From contig CAWGGM010000004.1 of assembly GCA_963822115.1 (NCBI GenBank), positions 62,001 through 126,000 of the forward strand: a stretch of DNA of 64,000 nucleotides, read 5' to 3'. Source of the DNA: CAWDXG01 sp963822115. Its GTDB lineage: Bacteria > Myxococcota_A > Polyangia > Polyangiales > Polyangiaceae. Made by a program: the position numbers and the translations under genes. The notes below the pieces were generated by a model. That model did no database searches. It saw only the letters and a program-made list of their open reading frames with translations, and was not told the origin of the DNA. How positions within the stretch are numbered: the stretch's first letter is position 1; each line of letters opens with the position of its first letter. Shown here in pieces: positions 36,456 to 45,002 of the stretch.

Positions 36456-37550
36456 TCAGTCGGTGACCAGCAGCGACCTGAGCTCGGCGCGATTCGTCAC
36501 GCCGAGACGCCGGTAGGCTGCGCGCAGGTGGGTGCGCACAGTTTCCGGTTTCAGCCCGAGTACCCCGGAAATTGCCGGAACAGTGGCGCCGCTCGCCGCA
36601 AGGCGTGCCACGCCACGTTGGCGTGGCGACAGCAACTCCTCGGCAGGCGATGTCGGCGCGTCCGGTCCCAGGCTGTGCACGGTGTCGTCGACGAACACAG
36701 CCAGCACCCGGCGACTGTCCGTCGACCGTGGCGGCATGTTCGCGAATTCAACGCGGATCCCGCCGGCCAGACGCTGGCACCGACCGAGCAGACCCGAGGC
36801 GTGGAACTGCGCCTCCGCGCGCAAGAGAGCGCGCTCGATGCGCCTCCAGCCGCGCGCACCCACAGGCCCCAGCCTTTCCTGCCACAACAGCCGAGCCGCG
36901 CTCGACCATTCTACCCGTCCACCAGGAAACGCGATGCTGGCGACCTTGCCTGCTGCTCCGGCTGCCTCCTCCAGCGTGGGTGCATCGGGATGCTGGAGTG
37001 CGCTGAGGGCGTAGCGCGTTCCCAGAGCGCCGACGAGATGAGGGTAGACGAGTTCGAGTATCGCTAGATCCTCGTCGTCGAAGGGAGGCAGGCCGCGCTC
37101 GCGATAGAACAGCACGATGATCTGGCTGCCGAACGGCACCGGCACACGCGCCATCGCTCCGTCCCCGAATCCGGCGCTGAAGAACGCTTCGAACACGGGA
37201 CTCTGTCGATGCTCGCCGGAGGCGCGCGCCACGAGATACCAGACGCCAGGCGCCTCGCGGAGCACGGTGGGCACGGCCGGATCCAACGTCTTGATCCGCT
37301 CGTACTCCGCGCGCCATCCATCCGGCACACCGGTTTCGATCCCCCAACCGGAGAAGCGTTCCTCGGTGCCGAACACAACACTGGTCACGCCCAAGGCGCG
37401 CTGGAGCTGCACCTGTAGCTCGGCTGCATCTTCCCGGCTCGCCACGCCGCGCTTGAAGAGACGCACGAGCTGCACGAGCGAAGCCGAATCGGCGTTCAAG
37501 TCATCCCCAGGGTCCCAAGCTTCCCACACTGGAGAGTCGCCCGGCCGCAC
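36456..37550 (-). CDS. LuxR-family transcriptional regulator
   Basis: The 364-residue product starts at GTG (37550). The C-terminal 60 residues are a LuxR helix-turn-helix: ELLSPRQRGVARLAASGATVPAISGVLGLKPETVRTHLRAAYRRLGVTNRAELRSL (shown as the family pattern, split by positions). The N-terminal 200 residues form a GAF-like sensor region (VFGTEERFSGWGIETG, VLFYRERGLPPFDDEDLAILELVYPHLVGAL). No phospho-receiver domain is seen. It lies directly upstream of the beta-helix lipoprotein gene on the same strand and may control it. The ligand is unknown. Confidence 0.82.
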   Translation of the reverse strand: MRPGDSPVWEAWDPGDDLNADSASLVQLVRLFKRGVASREDAAELQVQLQRALGVTSVVFGTEERFSGWGIETGVPDGWRAEYERIKTLDPAVPTVLREAPGVWYLVARASGEHRQSPVFEAFFSAGFGDGAMARVPVPFGSQIIVLFYRERGLPPFDDEDLAILELVYPHLVGALGTRYALSALQHPDAPTLEEAAGAAGKVASIAFPGGRVEWSSAARLLWQERLGPVGARGWRRIERALLRAEAQFHASGLLGRCQRLAGGIRVEFANMPPRSTDSRRVLAVFVDDTVHSLGPDAPTSPAEELLSPRQRGVARLAASGATVPAISGVLGLKPETVRTHLRAAYRRLGVTNRAELRSLLVTD

Positions 37551-37619
37551 CGGCAGAGCAAGTGTCCCCGCCTGCCCGACGGGATTCGACCTGAAAACGG
37601 GCAGTTATGCGGCGCGTGG

Positions 37620-37641
37620 GAGCGGCCCCTCGAGGGGGCTC
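37620..37641. promoter_or_regulatory. GC-rich palindrome upstream of the LuxR-type gene
   Basis: CCCCTCGAGGGG at 37626-37637 is a perfect 12-bp palindrome, extended by outer GAGC and GCTC arms. It lies about 75 bases before the LuxR-type start on the minus strand. It may be an operator or part of a terminator for the upstream transcript. The rest of the 276-bp gap 37551-37826 shows no gene. Confidence 0.4.
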
Positions 37642-37826
37642 GCTGCCGCACTTCCGCCTTGCACGAGACAGGAATGCCAGTGCACGGGTTTCCGAATAGA
37701 TGTACGGATCCTGCCGGGACTGCAGGGCAGGTCGATCATCGGAGCCACCCCGACGATCTCGAGCGCTTCACGCGGAACGAGACAGGGAACTGACGGGACA
37801 GGAGAGCGGGCGCGCCCCCCTCCGCG

Positions 37827-38519
37827 TCAGTGGCCGCGGCCGCGCCGGGTCTTCTCGCAGCTGCGCGCGACCTCGCGGCCGACGAGGCGCATGTAGTTCT
37901 TCGACGGCGGCGACTTCGTCCTGTCCATCAGGTAGAAGGAGCTGGTGAAGTGGGAGGGCTCGCCCGACTTGAAGTGGAGCGGCATCATCCGCTTCGGACG
38001 CGGAGGGATGTGGATTTCCGACTTGCCTCTGGGAGGCGCGCCGAAGCGCCCGCACAGCGCGCCGCGGCAGGTCAGGGTGCCGTCGGTGCGGTAGCGGCGG
38101 AACGGCGTGGTCCAGAACAGGCGCTTGCCCTTGAACAGACCTCTGGCCACTCTGCCGCGGCGATCCGTGCCGACTCTGGTGGCGGTGTCGCTGGTGATCG
38201 TGGTCTTGACGCCGAGCACGCTGGTGGTCACCGGCACGTAGGCGCGCATGCTGTACGACACCACTGCGACCCTGCCCTTCAGCACGGGCTTTCCGTGCAC
38301 ACTGCGGAAACGCAGCCGCAGCCTGCCGGGACCGATGTTGAACGTGCCGTTGCCGGCGCCGAACGGTGTGTCCGTGATCTTCAGCTGGCTTCCGCCGAGC
38401 GCATAGTCCACGACCCAGCTCCCGCACGCGGCGGGGTCGGCCTCGGCATCTGGCGGGCGGGGGGCGATGAGCAGGACGACGGGCAGCAGCACAGCGAGCA
38501 ACACACGAGCCGATTTCAC
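37827..38519 (-). CDS. Secreted protein of unknown function
   Basis: About 230 residues from the GTG at 38519. The N-terminus is a Sec-type signal (VLLAVLLPVVLLIAPRPPDAEA). The body has regularly spaced beta-like segments (LKITDTPFGAG, RLRLRFRSVHGKPVLKGRVAVVSYSMRAY, TSVLGVKTTITSDTATRV) and a basic Arg-rich C-terminus (REVARSCEKTRRGRGH). Three Cys (CGSW, CRGAL, CEK) could form disulfides. I recognise no family. The same frame is open further upstream, but that part overlaps bcrD and is not used. Confidence 0.6.
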   Translation of the reverse strand: MKSARVLLAVLLPVVLLIAPRPPDAEADPAACGSWVVDYALGGSQLKITDTPFGAGNGTFNIGPGRLRLRFRSVHGKPVLKGRVAVVSYSMRAYVPVTTSVLGVKTTITSDTATRVGTDRRGRVARGLFKGKRLFWTTPFRRYRTDGTLTCRGALCGRFGAPPRGKSEIHIPPRPKRMMPLHFKSGEPSHFTSSFYLMDRTKSPPSKNYMRLVGREVARSCEKTRRGRGH

Positions 38520-38682
38520 CGCGAGCAGGCTTGCATGCAGATCCGGCCCTCGCCATGTGGGGAAGTGGCGGATCGGGTACCGAAGTGTGCGTCGGCGCGC
38601 CGCGCCGTGGGCCTCACCAGAGCGCGACGAGCCACGCGGACGTAGCAACGTTGAACGCGTCGTTACACAGCAGAGCGACGAG

Positions 38683-38757
38683 GCCGGGGCGGGCTTTGCA
38701 GCCGCCGCAGTGTTGCGGGGGCCCAGCAGTTGAAAGCGGCTGCCAGGACCTGCCAGA
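38683..38757. repeat. Intergenic dispersed repeat, copy 2
   Basis: It shares GCCGGGGCGGGC and AAGCGGCTGCCAGGACC..GCCAGA with copy 1 at 21323-21391. It lies 13 bases 3' of the bcrD stop. The 163 bases from 38520 to 38682 contain no recognised gene. Confidence 0.55.
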
Positions 38758-38770
38758 AGCCCGAGCGGAG

Positions 38771-39664
38771 CTACGCGGGCGCGGCGGCCATCGCGGTGGG
38801 TGATTGGCCGCGCTGTTCGAGCTGGTTGTAACGGTAGGCGCCGAGCAATGCAGCACCGATGGCGCCCGCGAGCGGACCGTCGGGATGCGTGACCACATCC
38901 ACCTCGCCGAGAGCACGGCGGCGGTTTTTCTTCTTCTTCTCCGCTTCGAGCAGCTCGTGCACGGCGGCAACCAGGCCCTCGTCGCGGGACAGGCCACCGG
39001 TGAGCATGACCACGCCCTCGGCCGAGACCGCGCGCAAGAGCTGCACCAGCCGCCCTGCGATGCTCAGGTGGATGCCCTTGAGGATGTCGGTCGTGTCGAT
39101 GCCGCGCGAGACCATGTTGATGACGTCGGTCTCGGCGAGCACCGCGCAGATGCTGGACACCTTCTCGGGGCTCTCTGCCTTTTTCGACATGGCACCTACG
39201 TCGTCGAGCGGCACACCGAGATAGCGCGCGATGTTCTCGACGAACTGCCCGCTGCCGCTGGCACACTGGCTGGTCATGCGGTGGGCCAGCACGCGCCCCT
39301 GTTCATTCATGCGCAGGGCCCGGGCGTGCAGCGCGCCCACGTCCATCGCGGCGCGGGCGTCGGGGCGAAGGAACAGTGCTCCGCGGGCGTGCGTCGTCAT
39401 GCTGTAGAAGTGCCCGGTGCGGAAACCGACGCTGTCGCCGTCACCCGTACTGGCGATGTAGTCGAGCTCGGCGCGGTCGACGCCGGCGTCCTTGCACGCT
39501 TCGTCGAAGGCCGCCCCGATCACCTCGATGACGTTGCGCCTGCGCAGACGCTGGGTGTTGTTCGCAAGCAGCTCGCCGTCGGAGCCGGCCCGACTCCTGG
39601 CGATGACCACCTTGACCGCTCCAGCCCCGGGATCGACGCCGGCAGTGAGATGCGATTGTTTCAT
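38771..39664 (-). CDS. bcrD: Benzoyl-CoA reductase (class I) ATPase subunit D
   Basis: The 297-residue protein belongs to the BadF/BadG/BcrA/BcrD/HgdC ASKHA ATPase family: phosphate loop VDPGAGAVKVVIA at the N-terminus, the iron-sulfur Cys in TSQCASGSGQF and in VSSICAVLAETDV, and VVMLTGGLSRDEGLVAAV plus GAIGAALLGA. It is the smaller of the two ATPase subunits that drive low-potential electrons into the reductase. Length fits BcrD/BadG. It follows bcrA by one base and ends the operon had-dch-tetR-bcrC-bcrB-bcrA-bcrD. Confidence 0.85.
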   Translation of the reverse strand: MKQSHLTAGVDPGAGAVKVVIARSRAGSDGELLANNTQRLRRRNVIEVIGAAFDEACKDAGVDRAELDYIASTGDGDSVGFRTGHFYSMTTHARGALFLRPDARAAMDVGALHARALRMNEQGRVLAHRMTSQCASGSGQFVENIARYLGVPLDDVGAMSKKAESPEKVSSICAVLAETDVINMVSRGIDTTDILKGIHLSIAGRLVQLLRAVSAEGVVMLTGGLSRDEGLVAAVHELLEAEKKKKNRRRALGEVDVVTHPDGPLAGAIGAALLGAYRYNQLEQRGQSPTAMAAAPA

Positions 39665-39665
39665 G

Positions 39666-41042
39666 TCACTGTCCTCCTACGGGCGCGGCCTCGGCCGCTG
39701 CCTGCACGAACGTGGGTAGTACCGCTGGGCGACCGGCTGCAACGTCGTCGAGACCGAACAGCGCGGCGCCGAGCGCTCCCATGAAGATCGAGTCGGGATG
39801 GGCGTTGAGCGTGATCTGCTTGCCGTAGTTCTCGTCGACCAGCTCGCGCAACACCTTCGTGGCCATGGCGTTCTTGCACACGCCGCCGGTGAAGGTGAAC
39901 TCGTCTTCGATGCCGCCGGAACGGGCCAGGAGCGACATTGCGCGCAGCATGATCGAGCGGTGCAGTCCCGCCAGGATGTCCTCGCGACGTTCGCCGAGGC
40001 CGAGTCGCTCGCGCAACTCTGCGCCTGCGAAGACGGTGCAGGTGGAGTTGACCTTGACCACGCGTTCGGCTTGCAGCGCCAGCGGGCCGAGCTCGTGCAG
40101 GCCCAGGTTCAGCTCGTCGGCGATGTAGCCGAGATAGCGGCCGCAGCCCGCGGCGCAGCGGTCGTTCATCTGGAACGAGGTGACCACGCCCGTATCGTCG
40201 ACCTGGATCGCCTTGGTGTCCTGTCCGCCGATGTCGAGCACGGTGCGCGTGCCGGGGAACACGCGATGCGCCCCGCGGCCGTGACACAGGATCTCGCTAC
40301 GGACGGCCTGCTTGGGGAACGGCAGGGTCTGCCTTCCGTAGCCGGTGCCGACGAACGAGATCTCGTCGATGGCCTGCGATACGATGGCCTCGACCGCACC
40401 GAGAAGCAGTCCCGAGTCGGGATTGTCGTCGTCGATGAGCCGATGCGCCGCGCGCTTGAGCAGCGCACCGAAATCGCGCGGCTTGAGCTGGGTTTCCACG
40501 TCGAGGATGGCGCGGTCGAACAAGCCGACCACGCGCTCGAACCCCACTTTGCCGTCGGCACTGACCTTCTCGGCGCCGGCCATGAAGGCCGCGCCGGCCA
40601 GGTCGCGGAAGAAGTCGCTCTTGCGAGCGCTCGCGCCGACGAACAGCTTCGGCGCGTCCTTCTCCATCCCGTCGAGCACCTCGTCCACGGCCGGCTGCAG
40701 CTTCGCCCGGTCGCCAACGTAGGTCAGGCTCCTCAGCACGCGATCGATTTCTTCGCGCAGCTCGACGAGCTGGTCGAGGTAGAGCTCGAGGCGGAAGGCC
40801 TCGCTCAGATCCTCCTTGTCGGCGAGGACCTTGCCGCTGGCCATCGCCGCGCGCTTTGCCAGCTCGCGCTCCAACATCGTGAAGCGGGCCGCCGTGAGCG
40901 CTTCCTCGCGCGCCACAGCGCAGGCCACGTCGTAGTTGCTGCGGCTGTTGGTGATGCCGCGACCGATCATCTGGCCCTGCTCGTCGAGCAGCACGGCCTT
41001 GGTCGTCGTGGAACCGAGGTCGATACCTACAACGCACTTCAT
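39666..41042 (-). CDS. bcrA: Benzoyl-CoA reductase (class I) ATPase subunit A
   Basis: The 458-residue protein starts KCVVGIDLGSTTTKAVLLDE, the ASKHA phosphate loop. Further marks are FVGTGYGRQTLPF, VLDIGGQDTKAIQVDD, the cluster Cys in NDRCAAGCGRYLG, the second cluster Cys in NSTCTVFAGAEL, and EFTFTGGVCKNAMA. The long insertion (about residues 60-200) distinguishes the BcrA/BadF-type subunit from the short activator HgdC. With BcrD it hydrolyses ATP to push electrons from ferredoxin into the BcrBC active site. Its start overlaps the bcrB stop (ATGA). Confidence 0.88.
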   Translation of the reverse strand: MKCVVGIDLGSTTTKAVLLDEQGQMIGRGITNSRSNYDVACAVAREEALTAARFTMLERELAKRAAMASGKVLADKEDLSEAFRLELYLDQLVELREEIDRVLRSLTYVGDRAKLQPAVDEVLDGMEKDAPKLFVGASARKSDFFRDLAGAAFMAGAEKVSADGKVGFERVVGLFDRAILDVETQLKPRDFGALLKRAAHRLIDDDNPDSGLLLGAVEAIVSQAIDEISFVGTGYGRQTLPFPKQAVRSEILCHGRGAHRVFPGTRTVLDIGGQDTKAIQVDDTGVVTSFQMNDRCAAGCGRYLGYIADELNLGLHELGPLALQAERVVKVNSTCTVFAGAELRERLGLGERREDILAGLHRSIMLRAMSLLARSGGIEDEFTFTGGVCKNAMATKVLRELVDENYGKQITLNAHPDSIFMGALGAALFGLDDVAAGRPAVLPTFVQAAAEAAPVGGQ

Positions 41043-42335
41043 GACGCGACCCTCCGTTTGCGGGCGTCCAGCATCTGCAGATAGCTCTGCAGTCGATTTT
41101 CGATGTTGGCCTTGCCGAAGTAGCGCGGGTCGACCAGGTCCGACTCGATGAAGCCGCCGGGCACGCCAGTGCGTCTTTTCGAGCTCGCGCAACACCAGGA
41201 GCTGTCCCGCCGAGAACGAGTTGCAGGACTTCACACTGTTGATGAGGAAGCCGTCCGCCTGGTAGTCCTTGATGTAGCGTTCGAGCAGCTTGGTGCGCGA
41301 CGGCAAGCCCAGGTTCGTGTAGCAACCCAGGCAGTAGTCGGCGAGGCTCTCCAGCGGGTTGTCGGGGCTGTGGCGGAAGCCGGTGTCGTACAGGCCGCCA
41401 ACCCGCGTGTACGTGCTCGAGACGACCGTCGCGCCTTCACGGCTGAACATGCGCCAGAAGTCGTGGAAGTTGGTCCAGTTCGGCGGCCCTTCCACCACGA
41501 GACGGAATTTCTCTTCCGTCGCCAGGCCGTCGGGCGTCATGGGGCCGAGCTTCTGCTTGATGCGCTCGTCCACCTCGGCCCTGAGCTCGCGGTAGTACGC
41601 GACGGCATCTTCGGTGCCGCGGAACGCGCTGAAGATGGGACCGACGTAGTAGACGCCGCCGAAGTAGCCGTCGATCGGCGACGGGCGGTGTTTCGCCGAC
41701 TCCCACACGGCGACCAGATCTTCCTCGGCCTGGCGCGAAAGCTCGAGACGACGCGAGAGCTCGTCCAGGTCGAGCTTCTTGCCGGCGACCTTTTCCAGAG
41801 CCGGAATCACTTCGCGCTCGAGCTGGTCGACGACGTACTTGCGCATCTCGTCGGTGATGCGCCCGTCCGGCTGGTAGGGCACGTGCAGCATCACGACCGG
41901 GCAGTTGTACTCCTCGCGCAAGAGCTCGAACCACTTCATGAACGTGAAGCAGCCGGTGTACGACAGGAGCAGCAGGTCGGGCTCCGGCAGCTTGGTGCCG
42001 GTAGGGCCGATGTTGCCGCTCTTCATCATGCCAATGTCGCACTTGACGTAGGTGCACACGTCTTCGGAGTGCCCTGCTTTCTCGGCCTCGGCGATGTACG
42101 CGCCGCTGAGCTTGCGCATGCCGGACTGCAGCGCGTTGATCTCGGGCAGAACCGGCAGCAGGCCCAGCGAGCGGATGAGCTCGGTGAGGTTGCCGGGGAC
42201 GAAGGTGTAGACGACCTTCTTGCCCTCTTCCTTCGAGTGCTCGAGCCGCTGGAAGTGCTCGGCGATCATCCGCTTCTGGCGAAGCTGGCTGTCGTCCTTC
42301 TTGGCGGCGGTCTCGGTGTTCTTGTCGTCGCTCAT
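41039..42335 (-). CDS. bcrB: Benzoyl-CoA reductase (class I) catalytic subunit B, frameshifted near the 3' end
   Basis: The start at 42335 overlaps the bcrC stop. The frame reads KVVYTFVPGNLTELIRSLG, TYVKCDIGMMKSGNIG, LLSYTGCFTFMKWFE, GYFGGVYYVGPIFSAFRGTEDA, VEGPPNWTNFHDFWRMF, LADYCLGCYTNLGLP and INSVKSCNSFSAGQLLVLRELEK, all of the BcrB/BzdO type; the Cys are cluster or active-site candidates. Then it goes out of frame near 41174-41179 (GAAAAGACGC on the coding strand). Removing one base restores TGVPGGFIESDLVDPRYFG, and the repaired frame ends at 41039 in an ATGA overlap with bcrA, giving 431 residues. The intact tail and coupling favour a sequence error over a dead gene. Confidence 0.84.
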
Positions 42336-43537
42336 GCTGCACTTCCCCAGAGCTTGACGGCGTCGGAAAAGGCGCCGGCCTGTTCGCGGATGACCTGGAA
42401 TTGGCCGGTGTTCTCGGCAAACTTCAGGCTGGTGTGTGGGATGTTCTCCCGGTCGAGCGCTGCCTCGAGCATCGGCTGGTCGAGCAGAGCCGGGTCGCAG
42501 AACGACGCGGCGGCGAAGATCACGCCCTCGGCTCCCGCCTGGCGTACCTGCTTGACGAGCGAAGCGCCCTTGACCAGCTCGCCGATGTAGCGCGAGGCCG
42601 TCGGCGCGCCGCTGTTCACGTAGGCGAGCGCCAGCGCCTCCACGGGGTCCTGGCCGGGCTCGATCTGGATGGGTCCTTCGATGCTCTTGAGCCCCAGCTG
42701 GAAGTCGTCGTCGACGATGTCGCAGCCGGCGGCCTCCAGCGTCTTGATCAGACCGAACGGCGGCTGCTCGCAGAACGAGCCGCGGATGACGACGCGCACG
42801 TTGTCGTAGACGCGGGCCTCGCGCGCCTTCGCGGCGTCGACGAACTCGCGGATGAACGCCGTGTGGGCGTCGGCTTCGAGCAGGCTGCCGGCGCGCGCCA
42901 CGAGGTACGCTTCCGACGCGCGCACCCGCCATGGCTCGGCACGCCTGAGCTCGTCGAGCTCCTCGAGCGCCTCGCGGCGCTTGTTCTCGCGTGCGATGGC
43001 TTCCCTGAGCGCGTCGTCGTCCAGCGCGAGCGCGCCGCGCTCCTTCAGGCCGCTGGCGATTCGGCGGAGCTCGCCGGCGTAGAAGCGCCCACCGAGCTCG
43101 GGATCGAAGTTCTGCGGCAGATCGACATACGCTCCGTAGCGGTCGGGGAACAGCATCGCCCACATGCCGCCGAGGTTCCTGATCACGTCGCAGATCGACG
43201 GGAACAGCATACCGTCGAGCACGTCGAGACGACCGGACAGCGCGAGCTCCACCGTGCTGCGTGGAATGTGGCAGATGTACGACTGGAAATACGAGTCGCC
43301 CCGGATGATGTCGAGCTGGTCGCCTCCGCCGAACACCGCCACCGGCAAGGCGCCGATGGCTTCGATCAGCGGTCGCGGCACGTAGATCGGCATATAGCCG
43401 ACCGCGAGCCGACCAGGGTGGTCTTCCTTCCACTGCCGCACGGCGTCGAACGACAGATCGTCCGCCAGGCGCCGCGCCTTGGTCAGTATCTCGGCGGCAG
43501 GATCGCCCGCCGCCCCCGTCGACAGCTGTTCATTCAT
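42332..43537 (-). CDS. bcrC: Benzoyl-CoA reductase (class I) catalytic subunit C
   Basis: The 401-residue protein matches BcrC/BzdN-type subunits of the 2-hydroxyacyl-CoA dehydratase family: YMPIYVPRPLIEAIGALPVAVFGGGDQLDII (as family segments), the Cys-bearing SYFQSYICHIPRST, DGMLFPSICDVIRNLGG, FADRYGAYVDLPQ-like FPDRYGAYVDLPQNF and FAAASFCDPALLDQPML with TGQFQVIREQAGAF. It pairs with subunit B to hold the [4Fe-4S] centre and bind benzoyl-CoA. Starts and stops overlap tetR and bcrB by four bases, so expression is coupled. Confidence 0.88.
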   Translation of the reverse strand: MNEQLSTGAAGDPAAEILTKARRLADDLSFDAVRQWKEDHPGRLAVGYMPIYVPRPLIEAIGALPVAVFGGGDQLDIIRGDSYFQSYICHIPRSTVELALSGRLDVLDGMLFPSICDVIRNLGGMWAMLFPDRYGAYVDLPQNFDPELGGRFYAGELRRIASGLKERGALALDDDALREAIARENKRREALEELDELRRAEPWRVRASEAYLVARAGSLLEADAHTAFIREFVDAAKAREARVYDNVRVVIRGSFCEQPPFGLIKTLEAAGCDIVDDDFQLGLKSIEGPIQIEPGQDPVEALALAYVNSGAPTASRYIGELVKGASLVKQVRQAGAEGVIFAAASFCDPALLDQPMLEAALDRENIPHTSLKFAENTGQFQVIREQAGAFSDAVKLWGSAA

Positions 43538-44214
43538 CCCGTCGCTCCTTCCTGTGCCCGTTCGTGAGCCGCGTAGTGGGCTTCCATCTTCTTCTGCACG
43601 CCCGTGAACGGAGAATGTTCCGCCAGGCCCCCGAGAATGATGCGGTGGATGCTGCGCGCGAGCACCTCGGGGGACCCGTGCCGCGCCGGCTCGTACCAGC
43701 CGTACATCCAGTTGAGCATTCCGAACACGCAGTAGGTCGTCCGCTCCACTTCGGCCGCCTCGGGGCGGCCGCGCGTGCGATTGCGCTGCATGATCTCCTC
43801 CACGATCTGGTGGAGCAGCTCGTAGTAGGCCTCCTTGCGGCGGCGCACCTCGCTGCGGTGTTTCGGCGGCAGCGCGGAGGCTTCGTGGATGAGCACGTGC
43901 ATCTCGGCGGGGTTCTCGTGGAAGTGCCGCACGTGGCTCAGGATGAACAGGTACAGCCGCCCGATCGGGTTCTCCACCCCCTCGAGCACGGTCTGGGCGC
44001 TCTCGAGCAGCGTGGTGAAGGCATCACGCTGCACGGAGAACAGCAGTTCTTCCTTCGACTCGAAGTAGTTGTAGAAGCTCGCCGGGGAGCGGCCGGTTAC
44101 GCGCGCCAGCTCGCGCATGCTCATGCCGTGGTAGCCGTGCTTGGCGATAGCCTGCGCCGCGGCGGCGAGGATCTCGGCGCGCTTGGCCTCCGGACGGCTG
44201 AGCACCGCGCTCAC
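43534..44214 (-). CDS. TetR-family regulator within the benzoyl-CoA operon
   Basis: The 226-residue protein starts at the GTG at 44214, overlapping the dch stop. The TetR helix-turn-helix is AEILAAAAQAIAKHGYHGMSMRELARVTGRSPASFYNYFESKEELLF (segments). The C-terminal domain is helical, with FGMLNWMYGWYEPARHG. It is embedded between dch and bcrC with four-base overlaps on both sides, an unusual place for a regulator. The perfect palindrome at 46082-46099 is the natural candidate operator, with an acyl-CoA of the pathway as inducer. The ligand is inference. Confidence 0.88.
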   Translation of the reverse strand: MSAVLSRPEAKRAEILAAAAQAIAKHGYHGMSMRELARVTGRSPASFYNYFESKEELLFSVQRDAFTTLLESAQTVLEGVENPIGRLYLFILSHVRHFHENPAEMHVLIHEASALPPKHRSEVRRRKEAYYELLHQIVEEIMQRNRTRGRPEAAEVERTTYCVFGMLNWMYGWYEPARHGSPEVLARSIHRIILGGLAEHSPFTGVQKKMEAHYAAHERAQEGATG

Positions 44215-44993
44215 TCGTCCCTCCACACGGGCGAGCGCTTGGCGAGGAATGCCTCGATGCCTTCGTTCGCATCGTGGCTGGGGAGCAGTCTGGAGATGTA
44301 CTGCTCCTCGGCAGCGGTCATCGCTACCTCGAGCACGCCTGGCATGCCGGCTCCCAGACGTGCCGCCTGGACCGCCTGACGCAGCGAGAACGCGGACAGC
44401 GCGGACAGCTCGTTGACGTAGAAGCGTTCGGCGAGCTGATCGAGGTCCTCGTCCGGATTGGCCAGGACCGTGACGAAGCCCGCCTGGGCGGCCGTTTCGG
44501 CATCGAGCGATGCTCCGGTGAGCAGCAGCCGCTCGGTGCGGGCCGCGCCGAGCCGCATCGGCCCCATCGCCGCAAGCACGGGCGGGAACACGCCCAGCTT
44601 GATCTCGGGGCAGGCGAAGCTGGCGCTCTGCATGGCCAGAACGAAGTGACAGCACAGCGCAATCTCGAACGCGCCGCCGAGACAGCGCCCCTCCACCAGC
44701 GCCGCGACGGGCACCGGATAGCTCGCGATGCGCGCCGCCAGACGGTGGAACCCCGAGAGCATCGTCGGGGCCAGCTCCTTGCGATGCTCTTCGACGGAAG
44801 CGCCGAAGGAGAAGTGCTTGCCCGCACCCCGCAGCGTCACCAGCCTCAAGTGGGGGTCGTCCACGTGCTCGGCGAGAGCCGCACCGAGCTCCTTCATCAC
44901 GGCCATCGTGAGGACGTTGCCCTTGGGATTGTCGATGGTCAGGGCGAGGACCCGACCGTCTTCGCGCAGCTCGACGTGAACTAGCTGTTTCAT
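44211..44993 (-). CDS. dch: Cyclohexa-1,5-diene-1-carbonyl-CoA hydratase
   Basis: The 260-residue crotonase-fold protein has the enoyl-CoA hydratase pattern: LTIDNPKGNVLTMAVMKELGAAL, the oxyanion-hole GAGKHFSFGASVEEHRKE, VEGRCLGGAFEIALCCHFVLA and FACPEIKLGVFPP. FSFGASVEEHRKE is the form typical of Dch/BamR-type dienoyl-CoA hydratases. It would add water to the diene formed by benzoyl-CoA reductase. It follows had by nine bases and overlaps tetR. General enoyl-CoA hydratase is the alternative, but operon context supports Dch. Confidence 0.84.
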   Translation of the reverse strand: MKQLVHVELREDGRVLALTIDNPKGNVLTMAVMKELGAALAEHVDDPHLRLVTLRGAGKHFSFGASVEEHRKELAPTMLSGFHRLAARIASYPVPVAALVEGRCLGGAFEIALCCHFVLAMQSASFACPEIKLGVFPPVLAAMGPMRLGAARTERLLLTGASLDAETAAQAGFVTVLANPDEDLDQLAERFYVNELSALSAFSLRQAVQAARLGAGMPGVLEVAMTAAEEQYISRLLPSHDANEGIEAFLAKRSPVWRDE

Positions 44994-45002
44994 CGCATCT
45001 CC

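Noticed and set aside
33567..37067. An 1166-codon plus-strand open frame opposite the beta-helix gene
   Set aside because: It has no recognisable domain and biased low-complexity composition. It is the antisense shadow of a Gly/Ser-rich gene in GC-rich DNA.
39666..43433. A single 1255-codon open frame on the minus strand across bcrA, bcrB and antiphase bcrC
   Set aside because: It arises because the bcrB frameshift and ATGA overlap join two genes in one frame. Conserved starts and stops show separate subunits.
38771..43537. 2-hydroxyglutaryl/2-hydroxyacyl-CoA dehydratase with its activator
   Set aside because: Two different ATPase subunits, one with the long BcrA-type insertion, plus had and dch in the same operon, fit benzoyl-CoA reductase better. 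A dehydratase has a single short activator.
38771..43537. Class II (BamB-type, tungsten) benzoyl-CoA reductase
   Set aside because: No aldehyde-oxidoreductase-type tungsten subunit or Bam accessory genes are present; the ATPase subunits define class I.
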